The notes under the pieces are model-generated. The model did no database searches, was not told the DNA's origin, and worked only from the letters and a program-made list of their open reading frames with translations. The translations under genes and the position numbers were made by a program. Positions 17,443 to 26,096 of a DNA stretch of 64,000 bases are shown here, piece by piece. This DNA comes from Streptomyces erythrochromogenes. GTDB taxonomy: Bacteria > Actinomycetota > Actinomycetes > Streptomycetales > Streptomycetaceae. How positions within the stretch are numbered: the first letter of the stretch is position 1; each line of letters opens with the position of its first letter. The stretch covers positions 992,001 through 1,056,000 of the forward strand of contig NZ_CP108036.1 in the NCBI RefSeq assembly GCF_036170895.1, read 5' to 3'.

Positions 17443-19059
17443 TCAGGAGCGCTTGCGCCGCGCCACGAAGAGGAGCCCGCCGCCGAGGGCGAGGACCACC
17501 GCCGCGATGCCGAGCGGCAGTGCCGGGTTGGAGCCGCCCGTCTCTGCGAGCGGACCGCTTCCGCTGTGCGGCTTCAGCCCAGAGACGCCATCGGTGCCGT
17601 CGCCGGCTTGCCCGCCCGGTGAGGTGGCGGGGTCACTTCCGGCGGACTGGCCGCTCCCGGCGGGGGTGTCCTCTTGCCGACCGGGGGAGGAGGCGTCGGA
17701 GGCACTTCCCGGGACGTCGCTGCTCTTGGCGCCGAAACCGTAGGCGCCCCGGTCGGGCGTGCCAACGGCTCGGCGGGCTCCGGTGAAGTCGGTGGTGACG
17801 GCGGCGAACGGTGTACCAGAGCCGGCGGCCGGGGAGCCCTCGCTCAGCCGGAAGTCCGCGTCCGCCCCGGTGCCCGCCTTGGCGAACTTCGGATCGGCGA
17901 TGACATCGTTCGGGCCCTGGACCTCGGGGGCCTTACCGCCGAAGTAGACGTTGTAGTCGTAGGTGACGTCCACATTGCGGGACTTGCTGTTCGTCGCTTG
18001 CCCCGGCCGGCCGTACGCGATGTTGTTGAGCAGCCGCACATCGGTACTGTCATGGGCGAAAATGTTGGCGTAGCTCTCCATGCGGGTGCTGCGCCCGTTC
18101 CCGTAGGCCGTGTTGTGGACGATGTCGACGTGCTGGCTCTTGTAGGAGTGGATGCCGGAGCCGCCGTTGTCGTAGGAGAGGTTGTTGGCGACCAGTACGC
18201 GTCCGTTGTAGGCGGGGTGATCGGCGTCGCCCTTGAGGGTGTCGATGATGATGCCGTTGCCGTCGGAGTAGCAGCCGCACTTCTCCCATTTGATCTTGGT
18301 CTCGTTGTCGTGGACGCGGTTGCCGGTGATGCGGATCTTGTACGTACCGGCGTCGCCGCCGCCTACGTCGCGCGGGGTGAGGACGGAGATGCCACTGGTT
18401 CCGTACACCGCGTACCAGGAGTTCCCATGCACGTGGTTGCCGGAGATGGTCACGTGGTCGGAGTCGATGGCCGATATGCCGCCGCCGGCGCAACCGTGCA
18501 CCTCGTTGCCGGTCACCTCGACGTGGTGCGACAGCGCACCCGTGGACCGGTCCCGTTCCAGGGAGATGCAGTTGGTGTTGTAGGTGGGGTCGCCCTTCTT
18601 CGATTCCCGTTCAGCTCCGGCCAGAGTGAGGGCCCCGTTGTTGCCCTTGACCTCTAGGTTTTTGATGGAGATGTAGGAGGCGCCGTAGACGCCGATGCCG
18701 TTCCACGCCTTCACCGGGTGGATCACCGGACGGTGGCCGGGATGGGCGGTGAAGGTAATGGGGGCTCCGGCGCGGCCGGAGCGCTTGATGGTCAGCACGT
18801 TCGACCCCGCAGAACGCTCGGAGTACGTGCCGTTCATGATCGAGACGGTGTCACCCGGCTCGACGCTGTCCGCGGCCTTCTGGAGGGTCCGGAAGGGAGC
18901 TTGGGTGGACGTGCCCGAGTTGCTGTCGTTGCCGCTGGGGCTGACGAAGTACGTGCGGGATGCGGCGTGCGCCGTACCGGCTCCCATGGTGGCGAGGCCG
19001 AGCGGGGCGGATGAAGCGAGCAGTGCTGCGGTCAGGGCGAGGGTGCTCGTGCGTTTCAC
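17443..19059 (-). CDS. Sortase-anchored right-handed beta-helix protein (pectate-lyase-like)
   Basis: 538 residues. A signal peptide ends at about AHAAS. It is followed by the DUF1565-like entry motif YFVSPSGNDSNSGTSTQAPF, then beta-helix coils with repeated asparagine ladders (VTGNEVHG, ISGNHVHGNSW, ITGNRVHDN, VANNLSYDNGGSG, NTAYGNG). After a Ser/Gly/Pro-rich wall-spanning linker come the sorting signal LAETG, a hydrophobic helix and the tail RRKRS, as for class E sortase substrates of streptomycetes. It probably binds or cleaves an acidic polysaccharide at the cell wall; the catalytic residues are not identifiable by eye. The GTG at 19059 fits the signal peptide. Confidence 0.87.
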   Translation of the reverse strand: MKRTSTLALTAALLASSAPLGLATMGAGTAHAASRTYFVSPSGNDSNSGTSTQAPFRTLQKAADSVEPGDTVSIMNGTYSERSAGSNVLTIKRSGRAGAPITFTAHPGHRPVIHPVKAWNGIGVYGASYISIKNLEVKGNNGALTLAGAERESKKGDPTYNTNCISLERDRSTGALSHHVEVTGNEVHGCAGGGISAIDSDHVTISGNHVHGNSWYAVYGTSGISVLTPRDVGGGDAGTYKIRITGNRVHDNETKIKWEKCGCYSDGNGIIIDTLKGDADHPAYNGRVLVANNLSYDNGGSGIHSYKSQHVDIVHNTAYGNGRSTRMESYANIFAHDSTDVRLLNNIAYGRPGQATNSKSRNVDVTYDYNVYFGGKAPEVQGPNDVIADPKFAKAGTGADADFRLSEGSPAAGSGTPFAAVTTDFTGARRAVGTPDRGAYGFGAKSSDVPGSASDASSPGRQEDTPAGSGQSAGSDPATSPGGQAGDGTDGVSGLKPHSGSGPLAETGGSNPALPLGIAAVVLALGGGLLFVARRKRS

Positions 19060-19545
19060 TGTTGCCTGGTCTCCCAGTTTGTCCTGATGAAGCGGCTGGT
19101 GCCCTCCGTGGGCCGTAGCCGCGAGCAGAGAGCACGCAAAGGGAGGCACTTCGTCCGTATCGCCGCGCCGAGGCAAGGCGCCGGGCAGTGAAGCCCGGGG
19201 GCGTGCGCTCCGAAGTCCGCTGTGAGGGGGGTGAGTTACTCGAGTGACAGTTCCAGACTCGAAAATTGAACGCAACCCCGGACTAGATGTAAACGTTCTG
19301 ACGGCATGTCATTTCACCGCCGCGTCGGACTGACGCTGCGGAGGACCGCAGGGTGTCCGGCCTGCCCACGGGTCACAGCCCGGGCGGCTCGGAATTCGGG
19401 ATGGGCTGGAAGCCGTCAACGCTCATTGATGGGGCATCAGTTGACGCCCACACTGCAGCGACGGCCGATCCCACCGGCGAGCCTGTTCCTGCTACGGCCA
19501 TCCGTCCGCCGGGAGGTCGTCTTGACTGGATCCCCACCCGTTGCT
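19060..19545. other. Intergenic region upstream of the beta-helix gene
   Basis: No gene supported. The part near 19250-19300 (AAAATTGAACGC, AGATGTAAACG) is AT-rich for this DNA and could hold the beta-helix gene promoter. The remainder leads into a gene remnant. Confidence 0.4.
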
Positions 19546-19864
19546 GCCCAGGTTGATCTGCGCCGACAGCCGGTAGAAGACGTGCTGGAGCGGGTGGAGA
19601 AGGCTCTGCACGTGCGGTTGGATCGGCAGGCGCTGGTACGCAAGCGCCGTTCCTTGGGCAGCCGTACGGAGCGAGGCGGGTGGGTGCGCATCGAGCGGCG
19701 GGGATCCGAGCGGATCGGCCCGCAGGGCTGGAACGGGACCGGGGTCGCCGCCGTCCTGCAAGGAGTCGCGATGCCTGACTGGTACCAGGGCCTGGCGTGG
19801 CGCGAGCCCGGCGAGCCTGTGATGTGGCGCGCCGATGAGCTGGAGCTGCTTGCGTCGCCGTCCA
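19546..19864 (+). pseudogene. Remnant of a phosphotransferase-like streptomycete protein
   Basis: One frame reads DVLERVEKALHVRLDRQALV, then RGGWVRIERRG, GPQGWNGTGVAAVLQGVAMP and GEPVMWRADELELLAS. This looks like the N-terminal half of a protein often annotated as phosphotransferase in Streptomyces. No good start exists, and the match ends abruptly near 19864, where coding signal switches to the opposite strand. It is therefore truncated and probably dead. Confidence 0.5.
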
Positions 19865-19885
19865 TCGGCCAAGGCGCGCTGCTGC

Positions 19886-20158
19886 TCGCAGGTTCGCCCG
19901 GCGAGCCGACGGCTCCACGGACAGGTCCGCGTCGGGGTGATCGGCAATCAACTGCTGAACCTCGCGCAACACCGGACGCTCTGCGATCTGGGCTCGCATC
20001 TGGGCGCTGAACTGCGACTGCCCACCCGAGCGGCGCAGAAAGACGACCACGTAACGAGCCACCATCATCGCTGCGTCACGCCCAATGTCCGCCTCCACAA
20101 AGGCAAGAGCCAAGTCAATCGCAGCCATCGCACCGGCGCACTTCGCCGGTGCCGCACC
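19886..20158 (-). pseudogene. Remnant of a GlxA-type (DJ-1/PfpI + AraC) regulator
   Basis: The frame reads AMAAIDLALAFVEADIG, then VARYVVVFLRRSGGQSQFSA, then VQQLIADHPDADLSVE. This is the junction between the DJ-1-like sensor and the AraC helix-turn-helix in GlxA regulators. Both the upstream sensor part and the downstream HTH are missing, so only about 90 residues remain. It ends tail to tail against the preceding remnant. Confidence 0.6.
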
Positions 20159-20183
20159 GACAGGTTCTCGCGGTCATCGCCCG

Positions 20184-20633
20184 TCAAGCGTGCTCGGCCT
20201 GGTCGCGGTGCTCCACGATCTTGGCCAAGCGGGCCAGCATCCCCCTGTGCCGAAGCTGCAGCAGGGCCTCGACGGCGGGGTTGTGAAGAGCTCCGCCCAA
20301 GCCGCGCAGGGGGTGCTCGTCGCACACGACCAAGGTCTCCTCGCCCCACGGCCGGAGCTGTAGGAAGATCCTCGCCGTGCCCAAAGCCTTGAAAGCCGCC
20401 TCCAGTTCAAGCTCACGGCCTGCCACCTGGTGCCTGACTGTTGTGACCCCTTCAGTCGACCACGGGCCCAGGCGCACGGTGTAGAGGAGCTGGGAGCCGA
20501 CTTCGGGCCAGGCCTGATCAAGTGGCGTGGACTCGGAGGGTCCCACCACCCACTCCCCGTAGCAGCTCGGGTCGGCGAGTACCGTCCAGACGGCCGGTGG
20601 CAAACGGTGAATGAGCTGGTTTCGTACGGCCAT
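20184..20633 (-). CDS. SRPBCC family protein
   Basis: 149 residues with the START/Bet v1-like pattern: an N-terminal strand NQLIHRLPPAVWTVLADPSC, YGEWVVGPS, a central LRPWGEETLVVCDEHPL strand, and a long C-terminal helix with HRGMLARLAKIVE. Such folds bind hydrophobic ligands; the C-terminal helix closes the cavity. Substrate and role are unknown. The ATG at 20633 has an AAGGA-type site upstream. Neighbours are gene fragments and a disordered protein, giving no functional clue. Confidence 0.78.
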   Translation of the reverse strand: MAVRNQLIHRLPPAVWTVLADPSCYGEWVVGPSESTPLDQAWPEVGSQLLYTVRLGPWSTEGVTTVRHQVAGRELELEAAFKALGTARIFLQLRPWGEETLVVCDEHPLRGLGGALHNPAVEALLQLRHRGMLARLAKIVEHRDQAEHA

Positions 20634-20776
20634 GAGCAGGTCCTTCTCGGGTAACAGACGATCGGACTCGGAGGACTACCGCAGCCGCCTCGTGCCGTCG
20701 ACAGCGCGATCTCAGCGCTAGAGGGGAAGTGCGGCTTCACAGTGCACGGCGCACTCGCCGGCCATGTCGAGCGGCG

Positions 20777-21166
20777 CTACCCGGCGCTGCGCTTGCCAGG
20801 CGGATCCTGGGGGTCCACGCCCGTCGTGGCCGACGCATCCTTCGTTCCGCTGGGCCGCTGGGACCGACCGCGGGGGCCCAAGTCGTGCATGCCCTTCTCC
20901 TCGGAGCCCTTGCCCTGGTCCTCACCTCGTGTGCCGTGGCTCTTTGTCGGCTTGCCGTGGGGGTTCCCGGCTTCTTCCTTGGAGACCGTACGTCCGGGGC
21001 CCTTGTCCGGGGCGTACGTGTCCGGGTGGAAGGAACGATGGGCGCTCGGGTTCTTCTGCTGACGGGTCTCGTCCACGTCAGGAGACCAACCGTGCTGCTT
21101 GGTGCCCTCGTGGGGGCTCGGTCCCTTGCCGTGCTTCGGCTGGGACGGCTTCGGCTGCTTAGTCAT
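20777..21166 (-). CDS. Disordered hydrophilic protein, conserved in Streptomyces
   Basis: 129 residues with almost no hydrophobic core: KHGKGPSPHEGTKQHGWSPD, ETRQQKNPSAHRSF, and a terminal GMHDLGPRGRSQRPSGTKDAS. I recall close relatives in other streptomycetes, sometimes labelled plasmid stabilisation protein without evidence. Its composition (Gly, Lys, Ser, Thr, His, Asp) resembles hydrophilin-like stress proteins, which is only a suggestion. Confidence 0.72.
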   Translation of the reverse strand: MTKQPKPSQPKHGKGPSPHEGTKQHGWSPDVDETRQQKNPSAHRSFHPDTYAPDKGPGRTVSKEEAGNPHGKPTKSHGTRGEDQGKGSEEKGMHDLGPRGRSQRPSGTKDASATTGVDPQDPPGKRSAG

Positions 21167-21232
21167 GGCCTGGCCTGCTGTCTTGTTCGGGAAAGGCGCG
21201 CATCGGTGCCGGCGCGTCTGCCGTTGGTCTTC

Positions 21233-22141
21233 TCATCGTCCCACCGTCCACCTAAGAGGTCGTGTCGAGTCCGGTCGGGGCGGCCGTCCGTTGCCGATGT
21301 CCGGCAGCAGTGAGGTGGCCAGGCCTCGCACGAGGGCGGTGAGCAGCACGACCACGTCGAGGTCGGCGGTGACGTCACAGACGCGGATCTCCAGCGTCGG
21401 TACGTGCTCGGACGGGCGGGCGTGCCAGTAGATCATCCGGCGGTCCAGCAGGGTGCCGGTGCGGACCAGGCGGCCGGCGAGCTGCTCGTAACCGGCTTCG
21501 TCGAGCAGGGGCGCGGGGCCGACGCCCGGCCACCGTGCCCACTCGACCGAACGGTGACTGGCCCAGCCGGTGTCCCGGCCCAGGGAGAACGGGGAATTGG
21601 CGGCGATCGCCTGGAGCGTCGGCAGCCAAGGGCGCATGTGGTTGGCCAGCGCGAGCGCCTGGGCGTGTCCCGACACACCGACGTGGATGTGGCAACCACA
21701 CACCATTCCGTCGTACCCACCCGCCAGGGAGGACCACCGGGCGGCCATCCGCTCGTAGCGCTCGCCGGGGGTCACCGTCAGCGGGCGCCCCGGCGGGACG
21801 GCGGGAGTGCCGGTGGCGACGAGCAGGCACCCCTCGCCGGCCGCGGCCTCGGCCATCACCCTCCGCAGCAAGGCCAGTTCGGACCTCAGCACGGCCAGTG
21901 TCGCCGTGGGACGGGTACACACCTCGACCTGTGGTCCGAAGAACTCCGTCTGCGCCTGTTCGCCCAGGAGCGGCGCCGCGGCTTCAACGACGCGAGGTCC
22001 CCGGGCCATGGGCATACCCGTGCGCCGGTCCACGAGCAGGAACTCCTCCTCGACGCCCATCGTCATCCGGCTGCTCGCCAGCGGCAGGCCGGCCTGTACC
22101 GGGCCGACGCTGCGGATCGGCACGGTCACCAAGGCACACAT
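21233..22141 (-). CDS. YbdK-type carboxylate-amine ligase (GCS2), C-terminally truncated
   Basis: 302 residues. The GCS2 family start MGVEEEFLLVD is at about residues 28-38, followed by QTEFFGPQVEVCT, the substrate-loop GCHIHVGV and NSPFSLGRDTGWASHRS. Family members usually run to about 370 residues with a conserved helical C-terminus. Here homology stops after LLTALVRGLATSLLP and the remainder is an unrelated Arg/Pro-rich tail, so the protein may be inactive or altered. The ATG at 22141 follows AAGGG by eight bases. A SigB-like promoter candidate lies upstream. Confidence 0.78.
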   Translation of the reverse strand: MCALVTVPIRSVGPVQAGLPLASSRMTMGVEEEFLLVDRRTGMPMARGPRVVEAAAPLLGEQAQTEFFGPQVEVCTRPTATLAVLRSELALLRRVMAEAAAGEGCLLVATGTPAVPPGRPLTVTPGERYERMAARWSSLAGGYDGMVCGCHIHVGVSGHAQALALANHMRPWLPTLQAIAANSPFSLGRDTGWASHRSVEWARWPGVGPAPLLDEAGYEQLAGRLVRTGTLLDRRMIYWHARPSEHVPTLEIRVCDVTADLDVVVLLTALVRGLATSLLPDIGNGRPPRPDSTRPLRWTVGR

Positions 22142-22203
22142 ACGGAAGCCCTTCGCCGAAAGGCTGGAGCGGGCCGCTTCCGACTCACCCCACTGCCTCG
22201 CGT

Positions 22204-22228
22204 CTACCCGTCCGAGCAGCCGGCAGTC
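22204..22228 (-). promoter_or_regulatory. SigB-like promoter candidate upstream of the YbdK-type gene
   Basis: On the minus strand GACT (22228-22225) is followed after 15 bases by GGGTAG (22209-22204). This fits the streptomycete SigB consensus GNNT-N14-16-GGGTAY except for the final base. It lies about 63 bases before the start codon. Confidence 0.4.
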
Positions 22229-22338
22229 GGCCCACAGGCACCTCCCGTGCTTGCCGCCGCCGGCATGACGCGACCGGCAGCCCGCAGCTGCCCTACGATG
22301 CCGTTGAGGGCCTCGGGACGAGCAGGACCGGAGGGCAC

Positions 22339-24225
22339 ATGCCTGAGCAGGGCCGAGCAACGGAGGCTGACGCAGGCAGCGCCGCCCAGCAGCGGGCATT
22401 GCGGTGGGCCGGACTGACGGCTGCCTCCGATACCGGGATGGACCGGTTCGCCCGGCTGGTTTCCCGACTGCTCCACGTGCCGGTGGCCTTCGTTTCTCTG
22501 GTCGCGGAGGACCGGCAGATCCTGCCCGGACTGGTCGGCCTGAGAGAGCCCTGGGCGGAAAGGCGCGCACTGCCGTTGTCTCATTCGCTCTGCCGGTACG
22601 TGGTGGCCTGCGGGCAGCCCTTGGTGGTGCCGGACGCCCGCGCGGACGATCGGCTCCGCACCCATCCGGCCGTCACGGACCTCGGGGTCATCGCATACGC
22701 GGGAATGCCGCTGACCGACGCCGAGGGACTCGTCGTGGGCTCTCTGTGTGCCATCGGCCACGAACCGCGGGCCTGGGAACCGAGCGAGTTGTCCGACCTG
22801 GAGGATCTGGCCGCGGCATGCTCTGCCGAGCTGCGTCTGCGCGTCCTGTCGGCGAAGAGCCGGTCCGCGCAACAGGTGCTGGAGACCGCGCGGGCAGCCG
22901 CCGAGCAAGCCAGAAGCGATGCGCAGCGTCTGGAACGACAAGCCCAGGCCGGGATGGACCATGCCGAGCTGCTGCTGAGGGCCTCGGAGGAGCTGGCCCA
23001 GACGTCGGGGTTGGAGGACGTCCGGCGACGAGTGCGGGACCTGTTCGTCGGCGTCGGGAAGCCGTCGTACGTAGGTCTGCTGGTCGCTGACAAGGACGAA
23101 CTGCACCGGGTTGCCGACCCGGATATCGAGAACGCGGTGGAACGGGGCGTTCTCACGTTGTCCGTGGACGCGGCGTTCCCGAGCACCCGGGCCATGAAAG
23201 AACGGAGGGCGGTTTTCGTTCCCGACCGAGAGGCGATGGTTGCCGACTACGGCACCGAGGCGGTTCGCTTCTTCGACCGCATGGGCTTCACCACGGTGCT
23301 GTGCCTGCCGCTCTGGGGCAGTCGCGCGCTTCTGGGTGTCCTGGCGATCTGCTGGGCCAAGCGGCACGAGGTGGGCGTCACCGAGCGGGCCACCCTCACC
23401 GCCGCGTCCGGATACGTCGCACAGGCGGTGGAACGCGCCCTGTACCTGGACGAGCGGATCTCCGTCGCCCGGGAACTCCAGGCCGCCATGCTCACTGACC
23501 TCCCCCTCACCGACCACATCGAGATCAGCGCCCTGTACCAGCCGGCTGCGGACGACCACATGATCGGCGGAGACTGGTACGACGCCTATCACCTGCCCCT
23601 TGCCCCCGCCTCCGACGGCGAGACGCCAGCGCTCATCATCACAGTGGGCGACATCACCGGACACGACATGCACGCCGCCACGATCATGGGCCAGGTCCGC
23701 AGCATGCTTCGACAGGCAACCCTCGACCATCCCCCCTACAGTCCCGCCACCGCACTGACCGCCCTCGACGCCGCCTGCTCGGTCCTGCCCATGGAGACCA
23801 GCGGCACCCTGGTGCACGCCCGCCTCGACCCCGTCGACGGCAGCCACGACTGGACGCTGACCTGGTCCAACGCGGGTCACCCGCCGCCCCTGCTCCGCAC
23901 TCCGGATGGGAATGTGGCCCAGTTGCTCGAACACGACGTACTGCTCCACCCGTCGCTCGGGCCGTTCGACCGCACGGAGCACCAGCGGCCCTTGCTTCCG
24001 GGCTCGACGCTCCTGCTGTACACCGACGGGCTCGTCGAACGCCGCGGCCACGACATGGACACCGCCGTCGCGCAACTCGTCGCCCTGCTCGCCCGCCACG
24101 GGAACCGCCCCTTGGATGAGGTGCTACGCCGGATCAGTAACCGGCTGGCACAACCGGCGCCCGAGGACGACGTCGTCCTGCTCGCCGTGCGAACTCCCTC
24201 GCTCCCGCAGCCACAGCGGTGCTGA
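22339..24225 (+). CDS. GAF-GAF-SpoIIE (PPM-type) serine/threonine phosphatase
   Basis: 628 residues. GAF 1 is at about 25-165 (VAFVSLVAEDRQILPG, GMPLTDAEGLVVGSLCAI). After a helical linker (SAQQVLETARAAAEQARSDA) comes GAF 2 at about 215-375. The PPM/SpoIIE phosphatase follows at about 385-625, with metal-binding GGDWYDAY, VGDITGHDMHAA, WSNAGHPPPLL, LLYTDGLVERR and the terminal PEDDVVLLAVR. Such proteins dephosphorylate anti-sigma antagonists (STAS proteins) in partner-switch systems; no fused kinase domain is present. The ATG at 22339 follows GGAGGG. A candidate substrate is the STAS protein at 37977, though it is 14 kb away. Confidence 0.92.
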   Translation: MPEQGRATEADAGSAAQQRALRWAGLTAASDTGMDRFARLVSRLLHVPVAFVSLVAEDRQILPGLVGLREPWAERRALPLSHSLCRYVVACGQPLVVPDARADDRLRTHPAVTDLGVIAYAGMPLTDAEGLVVGSLCAIGHEPRAWEPSELSDLEDLAAACSAELRLRVLSAKSRSAQQVLETARAAAEQARSDAQRLERQAQAGMDHAELLLRASEELAQTSGLEDVRRRVRDLFVGVGKPSYVGLLVADKDELHRVADPDIENAVERGVLTLSVDAAFPSTRAMKERRAVFVPDREAMVADYGTEAVRFFDRMGFTTVLCLPLWGSRALLGVLAICWAKRHEVGVTERATLTAASGYVAQAVERALYLDERISVARELQAAMLTDLPLTDHIEISALYQPAADDHMIGGDWYDAYHLPLAPASDGETPALIITVGDITGHDMHAATIMGQVRSMLRQATLDHPPYSPATALTALDAACSVLPMETSGTLVHARLDPVDGSHDWTLTWSNAGHPPPLLRTPDGNVAQLLEHDVLLHPSLGPFDRTEHQRPLLPGSTLLLYTDGLVERRGHDMDTAVAQLVALLARHGNRPLDEVLRRISNRLAQPAPEDDVVLLAVRTPSLPQPQRC

Positions 24226-24280
24226 GACGGCAGGAGCGGCGATTTCCGTCCGCCTTCAGGACGGCCCCGGGCGCGTACAC

Positions 24281-24316
24281 CGCCGCCGGCCCGCGACGAG
24301 GCGCGGGCCGGCGGCG
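24281..24316. terminator. Perfect 15-bp GC-rich hairpin
   Basis: Arms 24281-24295 and 24302-24316 pair perfectly around a six-base loop. The hairpin lies between the convergent SpoIIE phosphatase and CDGSH genes and could terminate both. Confidence 0.7.
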
Positions 24317-24362
24317 CCTGCCGTGGTGGTGGCGTCGGTGACGGTCGGGCTGGGTGGGGTCA

Positions 24363-24620
24363 TCACGGGTTCCTGACCTCGGGCGGCGTCGCGGTCCTCT
24401 CGCGGCGTCGGTGGCTGGTGTCGCACCAGGGGTACGTGCGACTGCGGCGGCAGGTGCACAGCGCGACCATGAAGCGGTCGGACCGGGCCACCGTCCCGTC
24501 GTCCAGGACAACCTCGACGGGGCCCTCGACCAGCACGGGGCCCTGCGGTTCGACGGACACCCGGCAGACCTCGGCAGTGATGGGGACCGGGCACCGGGAT
24601 GGGTCAGGGACGCTGGGCAC
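24363..24620 (-). CDS. CDGSH-type iron-sulfur protein
   Basis: 85 residues from the GTG at 24620. The C-terminal motif CTCRRSRTYPWCDTSH fits the CDGSH pattern C-x-C-x2-S-x3-P-x-C-D-x-x-H, whose three Cys and one His bind a 2Fe-2S cluster. The N-terminal half holds GPVLVEGPVEVVLDDG. Its start overlaps the end of the methyltransferase gene by 17 bases, so the two are translationally linked. The exact start is uncertain because no strong ribosome binding site is visible. Confidence 0.85.
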   Translation of the reverse strand: MPSVPDPSRCPVPITAEVCRVSVEPQGPVLVEGPVEVVLDDGTVARSDRFMVALCTCRRSRTYPWCDTSHRRRERTATPPEVRNP

Positions 24621-25290
24621 GTATGACCACCAGCTCTTCCCGCTCCTCGGCCTCGGCCGCCAGGCCCTGCTGTTCCAGCCAGGATCGTCGCGACCGCAGG
24701 ACGGGGCCCCAGGGCACGGATGCCGTCGCCGTGACTTCAGCAGCCAGCCCCGCCCCCGCCAGCCGGTCGAGGGTCTTCTCGGCACCGCACATCCCCGAGT
24801 GCACCATGAGCAGGATGCCGGCCGGCCGCAGCAGGGCCGGGGCGTCCGCGCAGATCCGGTCGATGACGGCGCGCCCGTCGAGTCCGGCGTCCCAGGCCCG
24901 TTCCGGCCCCTGCGAAGGCAGTCGGTTGTCCGGGGCGGGGACGTACGGGGGGTTCGAGAAGACGACGTCGAAGCGCCGTCCCGCGGTGCGAGCCTCGAAA
25001 TCCCCGTGCAGAACACGTAGCGGAAGACGATGAAGCCAGGCGTTCAGCCGGGCCGTGGCCACCGCGGGCCAGGACACGTCGACCGCCGTGACCCGGGCAC
25101 CCCTGGTCGCGGCGTGCAGCGCCAGGGCGCCGGTACCCGTACCGATCTCCAAGATCTCAGTATGGAACCCGAGGTCCTCATGGGCGAGTGCCGCGGCGAG
25201 CAGCCTGGTGTCCGCCTGCGGCTGGTAAACGCCCGGCAGAGCCACCAGGCCGCCGGGCAGCGTGGTCAGAGAAAGAGCAGTACTGGGCAC
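24604..25290 (-). CDS. HemK/MTQ2-like class I methyltransferase
   Basis: 228 residues. The SAM-binding motif I reads ILEIGTGTGALAL, followed by VTAVDVSWPAVATARLN and the N-methyltransferase motif SNPPYVP, which fits protein-glutamine methyltransferases of the HemK/Mtq2 group. The C-terminus (WGPVLRSRRSWLEQQG) is typical of the short actinobacterial members. The target is unknown; release-factor methylation is possible but not shown. The GTG start at 25290 follows GGAGG. The leader contains a large palindrome (25285-25357), and the CDGSH gene follows in the same operon. Confidence 0.85.
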   Translation of the reverse strand: MPSTALSLTTLPGGLVALPGVYQPQADTRLLAAALAHEDLGFHTEILEIGTGTGALALHAATRGARVTAVDVSWPAVATARLNAWLHRLPLRVLHGDFEARTAGRRFDVVFSNPPYVPAPDNRLPSQGPERAWDAGLDGRAVIDRICADAPALLRPAGILLMVHSGMCGAEKTLDRLAGAGLAAEVTATASVPWGPVLRSRRSWLEQQGLAAEAEEREELVVIRAQRP

Positions 25291-25357
25291 CGTACCTCCG
25301 GTCTCGCTGCGGCTCGCCGGCGAGCCGCAGCGATTGCTTGAGGTACGGCACCTGCCC
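25285..25357. repeat. Long palindrome over the methyltransferase start
   Basis: The centre (25304-25333) is a perfect 30-bp inverted repeat without a loop. Outside it, GGGCA, CCGTACCTC and related blocks recur in inverted order with small gaps, giving arms 25285-25318 and 25319-25357. The right arm thus repeats, inverted, the ribosome-binding and start region of the methyltransferase gene. In mRNA the structure could occlude translation initiation. Confidence 0.75.
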
Positions 25358-25614
25358 TGACCCGTGCGCCCCAGCCGATTGAGCGTCGATCTTCGGAGGA
25401 TCAGACCAAATTGGCCCAACATTTCTCAGACCGCACGTCGAGCTGAGAAGCCCTGATTCGCCTCTCAAGATTCCTGGTCTGGGCCGGCCAATCGCCCACG
25501 TCCTGCGTGGTGGCCTACGAACACGACCACGTCGTCCTGCGCCACGGCAACGACACGCTGAGTCTCGTGCCCCGGATCGCCCGTGCAACGGCTGCGGCCG
25601 GGTAGACGGGCGCG
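25358..25614. other. Intergenic region
   Basis: No gene supported. Contains an AT-richer patch near 25405-25425 that could hold the promoter of the methyltransferase gene on the minus strand. Confidence 0.4.
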
Positions 25615-26017
25615 ATGACGCTGCCCATAGAGCTACTGTCCGAGTCCGGGGTCCAGGAGCTGATCGGATGGCTCGTCCGTTTGGTCGAGGCCGCCGGCGC
25701 ACTGATCATCTTCACCGGTGCGCTGTAGGCGTTCGCCCGCTTCGCCTCGACCGGTCTGCGCAGGCGATCGCTCATCGGTGAGTTCAACAAGATCCGGTTG
25801 AGCCTGGGCGCTCCCTCGTTCTGGGACTGGAGTTCCAGCTCGCGGGTGCTGTGATGCGCACCGCCGTCGCCCCCAGCTTTAAGGAGATCGGCAGTTGGCT
25901 GCCATCGCGGCGATACGAACCTTCCTGAACTTCTTCCTGACCCGGGAGATCGCGGAGGAGCGGGCCGAGATCGAGCAGGACCGCAAAGGGTCCGAGCCTC
26001 CCCTCGCGGCTCCCTGA
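25615..26017 (+). pseudogene. Broken DUF1622 membrane protein gene
   Basis: The gene starts as MTLPIELLSESGVQELIGWL ending LIIFTGAL, then meets an in-frame TAG (25726-25728). The reading continues AFARFASTGLRRR, moves to a second frame near 25800 (LVLGLEFQLAGAVMRTAVAP) and to a third near 25890 (AAIAAIRTFLNFFLTREIAE), ending at 26017. Together these cover a full-length DUF1622 protein, a small actinobacterial membrane family. One nonsense and two frameshift changes mean it cannot make the native product. Confidence 0.8.
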
Positions 26018-26096
26018 AGGCTGGAGGCCCTTTGCGACCCGGATTTGAGCGTTGAGCGCAGCTGACGGGGCAGGCGCGCATCGGAGGTGGTCGATC

